The notes under the pieces: model-generated
The model's database searches: none
What the model saw: only the letters and a program-made list of their open reading frames with translations
What the model was told of the DNA's origin: nothing
Made by a program: the position numbers and the translations under genes
Assembly (NCBI GenBank): GCA_002839805.1
Contig: PGYT01000013.1
Span: 1 to 52,933, forward strand
Reading direction: 5' to 3'
Source of the DNA: Ignavibacteriae bacterium HGW-Ignavibacteriae-2
GTDB taxonomy: Bacteria; Bacteroidota; Ignavibacteria; Ignavibacteriales; Melioribacteraceae
Length of the DNA stretch: 52,933 nucleotides
Part shown: one piece after another, positions 26,818 through 34,618 of the stretch
Layout of the letters: each line of letters starts with the position of its first letter
Numbering within the stretch: position 1 is the first letter of the stretch

Positions 26818-28104
26818 ATGTCATTCGAAAAAATCAATCTGATTAAACCTATACAAAAAGCTTTAACCGAAGAAGGTTATACTGTTCCAACTCCTATTCA
26901 GAAACAGGCAATTCCAATAATTCTGGATAGAAAAGATTTGCTAGGTTGTGCTCAAACAGGTACAGGCAAAACAGCTGCATTCGCCCTGCCAATTCTTCAA
27001 ATTCTTGATGATGAAAAAAATATTATAAACAAAAGAAGAAATATTCGTTCATTAATAGTTACACCTACAAGAGAACTTGCTATCCAAATCGGAGAAAGTT
27101 TCTCCGCTTATGGCAGACATATGAGCCTTAAAAATGTTGTAGTATTTGGCGGTGTTCCGCAAAAAGCTCAAACCGATAAATTAAGAGCGGGGGTGGATAT
27201 ACTGATTGCTACTCCGGGCAGATTACTGGATCTGATGAATCAAAATTATATCAGCCTTCAGCATATTAATTTATTTGTCCTTGATGAAGCCGATCGAATG
27301 CTCGATATGGGATTTATTAATGACGTAAAAAAAATAATTGCAAAATTGCCGTCAAAAAGACAGTCGTTGTTTTTCTCGGCAACAATGCCGTCGGAAATTG
27401 TGAAGCTTGCAAAAACAATATTAGTGAACCCTGTAAAAATTGAAGTAACACCAGAATCACCGACAGTTGAAGCTATTAAACAAGGTGTGTATTATGTGGC
27501 AAAACCTGACAAGAAAGCTCTGCTTCTGCATTTATTAAAAGATCCCAACATTTCATCGGCACTTGTATTTACGCGCACCAAACATGGAGCAAATAATGTT
27601 GCCAAAGATCTTAATAAAGCAAAGATACTCTCTGAAGCTATACATGGTAACAAATCTCAAAATGCCCGACAAAATGCTCTTCACAATTTTAAAACAAAAA
27701 AAACAAGAGTATTAGTAGCTACAGATATTGCGGCAAGGGGAATTGATATAGACGAACTTTCTCATGTAATTAATTATGAGATACCTAATATTCCAGAAAC
27801 TTATGTGCACAGAATAGGAAGGACCGGCAGAGCCGGATTAGGTGGAGTAGCCCTTTCTCTCTGCGATACTGAAGAGAAAGTTTTTTTGAGGGATATAAAT
27901 AAACTTATTTCCAAACCAATTCCTGTTATAGAAAATCATCCTTTTGTGCTCACTGCATTGGATGGAGAAAATTCAAAACAATTGGTTAATAAACCGTTGC
28001 CGCGAAAATCAAAGTTTAATGGGAGCAGCAATTCTAAAAATCAGAAATCCTGGCGCAGGAAAAACGATGCAAAGCAAGTTTGGACAAACGATAGGGGAAT
28101 TTAG
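26818..28104 (+). CDS. DEAD-box RNA helicase (RhlE-like)
   Basis: A 428-residue ATP-dependent RNA helicase of the RhlE type. Motifs are complete: Q motif in [11 protein letters not shown] (22-32), Walker A AQTGTGKT (45-52), PTREL (83-87), Walker B DEAD (156-159), SAT (187-189), and the C-terminal [12 protein letters not shown] and HRIGRTGR motifs. A basic tail rich in Lys, Ser and Asn (about 390-428) fits RNA binding. Bacterial homologues act in ribosome assembly, RNA decay and cold response. ATG 26818 follows AAAGGAAACAC. A ywbE-like gene starts three bases after its stop, so the two are co-transcribed. Confidence 0.93.
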   Translation: MSFEKINLIKPIQKALTEEGYTVPTPIQKQAIPIILDRKDLLGCAQTGTGKTAAFALPILQILDDEKNIINKRRNIRSLIVTPTRELAIQIGESFSAYGRHMSLKNVVVFGGVPQKAQTDKLRAGVDILIATPGRLLDLMNQNYISLQHINLFVLDEADRMLDMGFINDVKKIIAKLPSKRQSLFFSATMPSEIVKLAKTILVNPVKIEVTPESPTVEAIKQGVYYVAKPDKKALLLHLLKDPNISSALVFTRTKHGANNVAKDLNKAKILSEAIHGNKSQNARQNALHNFKTKKTRVLVATDIAARGIDIDELSHVINYEIPNIPETYVHRIGRTGRAGLGGVALSLCDTEEKVFLRDINKLISKPIPVIENHPFVLTALDGENSKQLVNKPLPRKSKFNGSSNSKNQKSWRRKNDAKQVWTNDRGI

Positions 28105-28107
28105 GAG

Positions 28108-28302
28108 TTGGAAACCATCTATCGCAAAGATATAAAAGAAGGCTTAAAAGTTTCTATTGTACTTAAAGAAGATCAGCGGACGGGGGAACTAACCGAAGGA
28201 TATGTTAAGGATATCCTTACAAAGTCTCCAAAACATCCTCATGGAATAAAAGTCCGGCTTGAAACAGGTGAGGTTGGTAGGGTAAAAAAAATTTTGGGAT
28301 AG
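28108..28302 (+). CDS. YwbE-family small protein
   Basis: A 64-residue protein of the YwbE family (B. subtilis YwbE), recognised over its full length by IKEGLKVSIVLKEDQRTGEL, TEGYVKDILTKSPKHPHGIK and VRLETGEVGRVKKIL. It is a small beta-rich, KOW-like fold whose function is unknown; nucleic-acid association is a reasonable guess from the fold and from pairing with the helicase. The only start giving the normal family length is TTG 28108, three bases after the helicase stop, with AGGGGA about ten bases upstream. Termination follows at a strong hairpin. Confidence 0.85.
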   Translation: METIYRKDIKEGLKVSIVLKEDQRTGELTEGYVKDILTKSPKHPHGIKVRLETGEVGRVKKILG

Positions 28303-28308
28303 AATATT

Positions 28309-28348
28309 TGTAAATATACTAACGGATAAATCCGTTGGTATATTTACA
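28309..28348. terminator. Bidirectional terminator between helicase operon and ABC-F gene
   Basis: A 19-base stem with a single T-G wobble and a two-base loop: TGTAAATATACTAACGGAT pairs with ATCCGTTGGTATATTTACA. It sits six bases after the ywbE stop and 30 bases beyond the stop of the convergent ABC-F gene, so it can serve both strands. The stem is GC-poor but unusually long. Confidence 0.85.
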
Positions 28349-28377
28349 GTTAATAACAAATTTAAAGCAGATAATCT

Positions 28378-30009
28378 TTATAAATTTACAGCAACTTCAT
28401 GATATACATCCATATGAATCTTCCTGATATTTTCGTCAGCAAGGTATTCATCAAATGTCATTCGTTTATCAATAATTCCTGTTGGTATTATTTCAATTAT
28501 TCTGTTAGCTATTGTATGAACAAACTGATGATCGTGAGAACTGAATAGAATTGTACCTGGGAAATCGATAAGACTGTTATTTAAAGCCGATATAGCTTCA
28601 AGATCAAGGTGATTAGTAGGTCCGTCTAGAATAAGAACATTTGAACCGGTTAACATCATTTTCGCCAACAAGCAGCGTACTCTTTCTCCGCCTGAAAGTA
28701 CATTGGCTTTTTTGAGAGATTCTTCACCGCTGAAAAGCATTCTACCTAAAAATCCCCTGATATAACTTTCTTCTTTCTCTATTGAATATTGACGAAGCCA
28801 GTCGATAAGATTTAAATCCACATCAAAAAAATCGGCGTTATCTTTTGGGAAATAAGCATGTTTGGTTGTAGCTCCCCATATAAAACTCCCTTTATCAGAT
28901 TTTTCCTCATAAGCGAGTATATTAAATAAAGTAGTTTTAACTAAATCGTTCGGACCTACAAAAGCTATCTTATCACCCTTCTCAACTTTAAAGGTAAGGT
29001 TATTCAATAAAATTTCATCGTCGAAATTCTTCGTGATATTATTTATTTCAAGTATGTTATTGCCCGCTTCACGTTCAGGTTTAAAAGCAATATAAGGCAT
29101 TTTTCTCGAGGATGGTTTTATATCTTCCAGAGTAAGATTTTCAAGTTGTTTTTTACGTGAGGTAGCCTGTTTGGATTTGGAGGCATTTGCGCTGAAACGA
29201 AAAATAAATTCCTGCAGTTCCGCTCTTTTAGCTTCTATCTTTTTATTTGCGTCCTTTGCCTGTTTAGCGGCCAGTTGACTACTTTCCAGCCAAAAATCAT
29301 AATTACCTGTATACATCTGAATATGTCCAAAATCAATATCCGCTATGTGTGTGCAGACTTGATTTAGAAAATGTCTGTCATGCGAAATTACTATTACTGT
29401 ATTTTTAAATTTCTCAAGAAAATCTTCCAGCCATCCGATCGAGATTATATCAAGATGGTTAGTCGGCTCATCCAAAAGCAAAATATCTGGATTTCCAAAT
29501 AAAGCTTGGGCTAAAAGAACTTTTACTTTTTCATTCCCGGTTAAATCTTTCATAAGCTTTGTGTGATTTTCATCTATAATACCCAATCCACTCAGTAATT
29601 CAGCTGCTTCGGATTCAGCTTCCCAGCCATACAACTCTGCAAATTCATATTCAAGTTCAGCAGCTCTAATTCCATCTTTTTCGCTGAATTCCTCTTTCGA
29701 GTATAACACATCTCTTTCTTCCATAATGGAGTAAAGTTTTTGATGACCCATTATTACTGTTTTTATTACCTGGCATTCATCATACTCAAATTGATTTTGT
29801 TTAAGGGTAGCCAACCTGTCTCCAGGAGTTATAATAACATCACCCGAGGTTTGTTCAATTTCGCCAGATAGAATTTTTATAAATGTTGACTTACCGGAAC
29901 CGTTAGCTCCTATAATACCGTAACAGTTGCCTGGTGCAAATTTTAAATTCACATCCTCAAATAACGTTCGTTTGCCAAATCGTAAAGATATGTTGCTTGT
30001 GCTTATCAT
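28378..30009 (-). CDS. ABC-F ATPase, second ATPase site degenerate
   Basis: A 543-residue soluble twin-ATPase of the ABC-F family, whose members bind ribosomes and affect translation or antibiotic resistance. The first ATPase domain has Walker A GANGSGKST (34-42) and Walker B ILLLDEPTNHLD (catalytic Glu181), with signature LTGNEK in place of LSGGQ. An Arm/linker region (~245-305) with Lys/Gln-rich helices follows. The second domain has a normal LSGGERVR signature but two odd sites: Walker A reads GPNDLVKTT (352-360), lacking the usual Gly before Lys, and Walker B reads LDGPTNHLD, with Gly463 replacing the catalytic Glu. Both changes sit in the same site, so this may be a subfamily trait with one hydrolytic site rather than random damage. 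Upstream ATG 30009 faces the potassium-channel gene. Confidence 0.88.
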   Translation of the reverse strand: MISTSNISLRFGKRTLFEDVNLKFAPGNCYGIIGANGSGKSTFIKILSGEIEQTSGDVIITPGDRLATLKQNQFEYDECQVIKTVIMGHQKLYSIMEERDVLYSKEEFSEKDGIRAAELEYEFAELYGWEAESEAAELLSGLGIIDENHTKLMKDLTGNEKVKVLLAQALFGNPDILLLDEPTNHLDIISIGWLEDFLEKFKNTVIVISHDRHFLNQVCTHIADIDFGHIQMYTGNYDFWLESSQLAAKQAKDANKKIEAKRAELQEFIFRFSANASKSKQATSRKKQLENLTLEDIKPSSRKMPYIAFKPEREAGNNILEINNITKNFDDEILLNNLTFKVEKGDKIAFVGPNDLVKTTLFNILAYEEKSDKGSFIWGATTKHAYFPKDNADFFDVDLNLIDWLRQYSIEKEESYIRGFLGRMLFSGEESLKKANVLSGGERVRCLLAKMMLTGSNVLILDGPTNHLDLEAISALNNSLIDFPGTILFSSHDHQFVHTIANRIIEIIPTGIIDKRMTFDEYLADENIRKIHMDVYHEVAVNL

Positions 30010-30362
30010 TTAAACCATTATATATTTTGTTCAGAAAATAGTTTTTTGTGCTAATCATTCGTATTATTTTGCAATTGGAATTATGTGCAAACAGATATCA
30101 GTTTAATTAGACCGGTTTGATTTTGAAAAATGAAGAGGGAAAAAACATATATTTTTTCACTAAAGAATTATCTTTGTCAAAATTCAACCTTAAAGATACT
30201 AAATAATTTTCTCGGTAACAATTCGTATTTTATACTTTATTATAACTTTAGTTTAATAACTATAATATAAATTTAATAAATGATGAAAAAATTCTTAAGT
30301 TCTTTTAACAAATTATTACTTCATAGAGGTCATTTTTTTTTAAGATTATTTCCTAAAATTAA
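30010..30362. other. Divergent intergenic region
   Basis: AT-rich sequence between the ABC-F gene (minus) and the potassium-channel gene (plus). It should carry both promoters; no motif is called. No small ORF or RNA is supported. Confidence 0.4.
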
Positions 30363-30401
30363 GTGATCAATAATTTTATCCCAATTGGACAACCTTTAAA
30401 A

Positions 30402-31229
30402 ATGAGTGATAAAAAAGCAGTACAATCTTTCCCTTTCTGGAGAAAAAAACTTCAAGAAATTATTTTTGGAGCGGATACACCTACAGGAAAATTATTCGAC
30501 ATCTTATTGATAATTTGCATCCTGCTTAGTGTAGCTGCGGTTATGCTAGACAGCGTACAATCGATTAGCAGTGAATACAAACTCTGGTTTTTTTATGCTG
30601 AATGGTTTTTCACTATACTATTTACTTTGGAATATTTACTCCGACTAATTTCGATAAGCAGGCCTTCATCGTATGCGATAAGTTTTTTCGGTATAGTAGA
30701 TTTACTTGCAATTCTGCCAACTTATATAAGCTTATTTTATCCCGGAGGTCAGTATTTATTAGTAATTAGGCTGTTGAGAATATTAAGGGTGTTCAGAGTT
30801 CTTAAACTAGTACAATATGTAGGCGAAAGTAAAATGCTTGTTAGAGCTTTAAAAGCAAGCAGACGAAAAATAACAATATTCATATTTACTGTGTTAACCA
30901 TTGTTACAGTACTTGGTTCCCTTATGTATCTAATTGAGGGCGAAGGTAATGGATTTACAAGCATTCCCAAAAGCATCTATTGGGCAATTGTTACACTAAC
31001 CACTGTTGGTTACGGTGACATTACACCCCAAACGGTTTTGGGGCAATTCGTTTCAATTATTATTATGATTTTAGGATACGGAATAATTGCCGTCCCTACA
31101 GGCATCGTTACAGTGGAAATGAATCAGGTGTTTAAATCCAAAGGGGCTATTCGCGCCTGTCAAGGCTGTGGCGCTGACACTCATGACGAGGATGCTGTTC
31201 ATTGTAAGTATTGCGGAACTCTTCTATAA
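30402..31229 (+). CDS. Voltage-gated potassium channel with C-terminal zinc ribbon
   Basis: A 275-residue six-helix channel of the Kv type (start at ATG 30402; a GTG at 30363 would add 13 residues). S1-S3 lie at about 30-105; S4 is the Arg-rich YLLVIRLLRILRVFRVLKLV with Arg every third residue, the voltage sensor. The pore has the selectivity filter TVGYGD in SIYWAIVTLTTVGYGDITP, followed by the S6 helix. The last ~25 residues form a treble-clef/zinc-ribbon-like tail with CQGCG and CKYCG pairs, which is not part of the standard channel and may anchor or regulate it; that role is inferred. No SD is obvious at either start. A strong hairpin terminates the gene. Confidence 0.85.
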   Translation: MSDKKAVQSFPFWRKKLQEIIFGADTPTGKLFDILLIICILLSVAAVMLDSVQSISSEYKLWFFYAEWFFTILFTLEYLLRLISISRPSSYAISFFGIVDLLAILPTYISLFYPGGQYLLVIRLLRILRVFRVLKLVQYVGESKMLVRALKASRRKITIFIFTVLTIVTVLGSLMYLIEGEGNGFTSIPKSIYWAIVTLTTVGYGDITPQTVLGQFVSIIIMILGYGIIAVPTGIVTVEMNQVFKSKGAIRACQGCGADTHDEDAVHCKYCGTLL

Positions 31230-31267
31230 ACTAAATTAAAAGTAGTTATCAGGTATAGGTAATAAAT

Positions 31268-31294
31268 GGGGCGGAAATTTTTAATTTCCGCCCC
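31268..31294. terminator. Bidirectional terminator between channel and porin genes
   Basis: GGGGCGGAAATT and AATTTCCGCCCC form a perfect 12-base stem with a TTT loop, placed between the convergent K-channel and porin genes, seven bases from the porin stop. Confidence 0.9.
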
Positions 31295-31301
31295 AATCAT
31301 T

Positions 31302-32522
31302 TTAAAAGAAGTAAAATATGGCCAGCAATAATCTTACATTGGAAACATTTTTAATATCTTCCACAATTCCTTTGTTAAGATTATTTGGAGTACCGTAACC
31401 CGCAGAAGTATACTCAAGTTCGGTTGAAATTCTGGTTTTGCCGGAATTCAGTTGTACCCTGGGTGAAATTCTATATACATTGTCCAAATTAATTCCACGC
31501 CCGTAGTAGGCCCCTGAAATATTACTTTCCGCACCGATATTTTTTGTATATCCGCCGAATATTGCAAACTCAATTTCTTTACCTGTGGAAATTTCTCCCC
31601 AAATAGAATAAACACTCATGGGAGTATATTCTTCAACCCCTGAAATTGAGTTTGTTGATTTAACAGCGTATCCACCCAACATTAATTGATCGGCAAGATT
31701 ATTTCCGTATACTGCTTCAGCTTTAATTATTATCGGATCAAAAATAAATTTTACAAATCCAATTGCGGATATGCCAGTAATAGATTGATCGGTTTCAATT
31801 TTTTTAGTCGTTGCAAGTCGCGGAGTAATATTTTTATAATCCACTCCAGCTCCAATTAAGGTGCCCCCGCTAGAAAATTGGAATTGAGCGTGCAGGTTAG
31901 GTGTAACTGAATTTCTGAGGTATGTACTGCTAAAGCCGTCAGGTCCATTGCTTGTGAAATCACGCTGAGATGCTGCGGCTAAAATTAACTTCAGATTATC
32001 AATAGAATATGTAAACCTGATTTGCGGGTTTCTTGAAAATGGTTGAAACGGGACCCCTGTATTAAATGACACTACGCCAGGATACATTTCAGCAATAAAC
32101 ATAGGGTGCCAGGTCTGACCAACGAGCAGTGAAACATTTTCCCAATCAAATTTTACATAAGCATGACGCAATCTAAAACCATTTATATCGCCATCCGATG
32201 TACCAAAAAATTCTCCTTCAAGTGCACCGGAAGTCGCAGCCCCAAATGCATCGGGACCAGTAATTTTACCATGGAGCCTGCTTTGAATGGAAAGAATATT
32301 AAAACCAGGATTTGCGTTGATATCATTTCCATTTACATCAAAATTTTCAGGCTGTGGATAGAGCAGAAAATGCCCTTCGCGTATAGTAACATTTTGGCGT
32401 GAATCATAGATTATGTCGGTTTTAACAAATCCGGAAAATGAAATACCAAAGCCTGGTTTTTCCGATTGTGCAAACAAAACGAAAATATTTGTTAGAAAAA
32501 ACAAGACTATTATTTTCTTCAT
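31302..32522 (-). CDS. DcaP-like outer-membrane porin next to ActP-type symporter
   Basis: A 406-residue outer-membrane protein: signal peptide (IIVLFFLTNIFVLFAQ, cleavage near residue 19), then a barrel of alternating aromatic and polar strands. GFVKTDIIYDSRQ at the start, FFGTSDGDINGFRLRHAYVKF and LLVGQTWHPMF in the middle, and a C-terminal aromatic residue (IFYFF) match the DcaP family of trimeric dicarboxylate porins, although this is only recognised by general pattern. It lies 28 bases downstream of the symporter gene on the same strand, so outer-membrane entry and inner-membrane uptake of a carboxylate such as acetate appear to be co-expressed. A strong terminator closes the operon. Confidence 0.75.
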   Translation of the reverse strand: MKKIIVLFFLTNIFVLFAQSEKPGFGISFSGFVKTDIIYDSRQNVTIREGHFLLYPQPENFDVNGNDINANPGFNILSIQSRLHGKITGPDAFGAATSGALEGEFFGTSDGDINGFRLRHAYVKFDWENVSLLVGQTWHPMFIAEMYPGVVSFNTGVPFQPFSRNPQIRFTYSIDNLKLILAAASQRDFTSNGPDGFSSTYLRNSVTPNLHAQFQFSSGGTLIGAGVDYKNITPRLATTKKIETDQSITGISAIGFVKFIFDPIIIKAEAVYGNNLADQLMLGGYAVKSTNSISGVEEYTPMSVYSIWGEISTGKEIEFAIFGGYTKNIGAESNISGAYYGRGINLDNVYRISPRVQLNSGKTRISTELEYTSAGYGTPNNLNKGIVEDIKNVSNVRLLLAIFYFF

Positions 32523-32550
32523 TTATTTTCTCCCAAAACTTACTCTGAAA

Positions 32551-34110
32551 TTATTCGGCGCCTATACCAAGATAAGTTCGAAGCTTTTCATCCTCAAAAT
32601 TACTTTCCGCTGATTTCTCTGTGGTAAATAAAGAAACTATAATACCTACAAGAAAAGAGGCGGTCATTGATATTAGAGCTGGATTTTTTAAAGAGAACAA
32701 AGCGGTTTCGTTGTTAAAAATATCTACCCAAACTGTCGGGCTAATAATAATAAGTATTACGGCTAATCCAGCACCTGTAATAATACTAGCTACAGCGCCG
32801 GCGGTTGTAAATTTTTTCCACATAATTGAAAGCAGTAAAGAAGGGAAATTAGAACTTGCAGCAATTGCAAAAGCTAACCCGACCATAAAAGCTACATTTT
32901 GCCCCTCAAAAATGAATCCTAAAAATATTGCCAAAGCACCAATCAGAAGAGTTGCTACCTTTGCAACTTTTACTTCACCTACTTCATCAGATTTTCCTTT
33001 TTTTACGACGCTTACATAAAGATCATGCGATAGAGTTGAAGCGCCAGAAAGAGTTAAACCGGCAACAACCGCAAGAATAGTTGCAAACGCCACTGCAGCT
33101 ATAAAACCAAGAAAAAATTGACCGCCCACGGACTCCGCGAGTAATAAAGCTGCCATATTCCCGCCTTTATCAAAACCGCTTACCACATCTTGTCCAACTA
33201 ATACCATTGCTCCAAATCCGATAATAAATGTGAGAATGTAGAAATAACCTATAAATCCTGTTGCGACAAATACGGATTTTCTTGCCTGTTTTGCGTCGGG
33301 AACCGTAAAAAATCTCATTAGAATATGAGGCAAACCTGCTGTTCCCAATATAAGAGCAAGCCCAAGCGAAATTGCGTCCCATGAGTTAGTAACGAACCCG
33401 CCGGGAACTAAAACGGCGTCGGAATATTTAACTGCCGCTGCGTCGAAAAGAGCGATTGGATTCATTCCAAATTTTGCTAATGTCATTATTACTAAAAATG
33501 TAGCGCCGCTAAGTAAAAGCACGGCTTTAATAATTTGCACCCAAGTGGTCGCCAGCATACCACCGAACAATACATAGGAGATCATTACAATCCCTACAAT
33601 TAATATTGCGTATTCATAAGGGAATCCAAATAACACATTAATTAAAGATCCTGCACCAACCATCTGAGCTATAAGATAAAAAATTATCGTAAGTAAGGAT
33701 CCTATGGAGGAGGCTATACGCACAGGTTTCTGTTTCAATCGATATGCCACAACATCGGCAAAAGTAAATTTCCCTAAATTTCTAAGAGGTTCTGCTATTA
33801 AAAACATTACAAGAGGCCAGCCAACAAGAAAACCGATCGAATAGATTAGTCCGTCGTAACCTTTTAATGAAACCATGCCCGCTATTCCTAAAAATGATGC
33901 GGCGCTCATATAATCGCCTGATAAAGCTAATCCATTTTGAAATCCCGAAATACTTCTATCCGCTGCGTAGAATTCGGAAGTTGTTTTCGTTTTTTTTGCT
34001 GCCCAATAAGTAATTGCAAGAGTAATAGCAACAAATACAAAGAATATAATTATTGAAGCTACATTTACCTGTCCAAGTGTAGATTGAATACTTTCCAAGG
34101 AAATCTCCAA
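32551..34110 (-). CDS. actP: Cation/acetate symporter, ActP-like (sodium:solute symporter)
   Basis: A 519-residue inner-membrane transporter of the sodium:solute symporter family, closest in pattern to acetate permease ActP. SEFYAADRSISGFQNGLALS, GDYMSAASFLGIAG and LVGWPLVMFLIAEPLRNLGK are ActP signatures, and TFADVVAYRL marks the core. About 13 hydrophobic helices are seen, as in the family. It is preceded 35 bases upstream by the DUF485 gene and followed by the porin. ActP takes up acetate (and sometimes glyoxylate) with a cation; the actual substrate here could be another short carboxylate. Confidence 0.92.
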   Translation of the reverse strand: MEISLESIQSTLGQVNVASIIIFFVFVAITLAITYWAAKKTKTTSEFYAADRSISGFQNGLALSGDYMSAASFLGIAGMVSLKGYDGLIYSIGFLVGWPLVMFLIAEPLRNLGKFTFADVVAYRLKQKPVRIASSIGSLLTIIFYLIAQMVGAGSLINVLFGFPYEYAILIVGIVMISYVLFGGMLATTWVQIIKAVLLLSGATFLVIMTLAKFGMNPIALFDAAAVKYSDAVLVPGGFVTNSWDAISLGLALILGTAGLPHILMRFFTVPDAKQARKSVFVATGFIGYFYILTFIIGFGAMVLVGQDVVSGFDKGGNMAALLLAESVGGQFFLGFIAAVAFATILAVVAGLTLSGASTLSHDLYVSVVKKGKSDEVGEVKVAKVATLLIGALAIFLGFIFEGQNVAFMVGLAFAIAASSNFPSLLLSIMWKKFTTAGAVASIITGAGLAVILIIISPTVWVDIFNNETALFSLKNPALISMTASFLVGIIVSLFTTEKSAESNFEDEKLRTYLGIGAE

Positions 34111-34145
34111 TTATAATTTGTAAAATATTAAAAATAAAATGTTTA

Positions 34146-34460
34146 TTATTTTTCTAGGATCTCGTTTCGCAGTTCTCTAACTGACTTATCATATTCTTTA
34201 TTGGCCCAACGAGTATAAATACCAGTTAAAATCCAGGCAAAAATTATGATCCCAATTCCAATCGGCAAACCGAGGGTGAGATGCTCACCAATTTTAATAG
34301 AGAGAAATTCTTTGTAGAAAGCAATGGAAAGGATAAAACCGAAGTAGACGACAAGCATAATTACTGTGAGTGTTACGGAAACTTTTAATCTTTTCTTTAC
34401 AAGATTCTTAAATTTTTCTGATTCAAGTATCTCTTTTACACGTTCCGCATTAATGCCCAT
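34146..34460 (-). CDS. DUF485 membrane protein (YjcH-like), partner of ActP
   Basis: A 104-residue membrane protein with two hydrophobic helices (VTLTVIMLVVYFGFILSIAF, then IGIGIIIFAWILTGIYTRWA) and a charged tail. The length and the conserved A-x-R-W-A segment match DUF485 (YjcH), which sits before actP in most acetate operons. Here it precedes the symporter gene by 35 bases on the same strand. Its role is not known; a helper function in symporter assembly is likely. The ATG follows AGGAG at normal spacing. Confidence 0.88.
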   Translation of the reverse strand: MGINAERVKEILESEKFKNLVKKRLKVSVTLTVIMLVVYFGFILSIAFYKEFLSIKIGEHLTLGLPIGIGIIIFAWILTGIYTRWANKEYDKSVRELRNEILEK

Positions 34461-34618
34461 ATAATTTTTCTCCTGTTATAAAGTGTTAATTAAATTTATA
34501 TGAAATAATAAACTGGGTCATTAATAATTTTTGCAATTTAGTTCATTTTATTTTTAAATCAAAGACTAACTTGTCTTATAATAAGTCACTTGCTCTTATT
34601 TATAATAATCAAAATTAA

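Noticed and set aside
32621..33019. 132-codon plus-strand ORF opposite actP
   Set aside because: Shadow of the symporter gene, whose family motifs are unmistakable on the minus strand.
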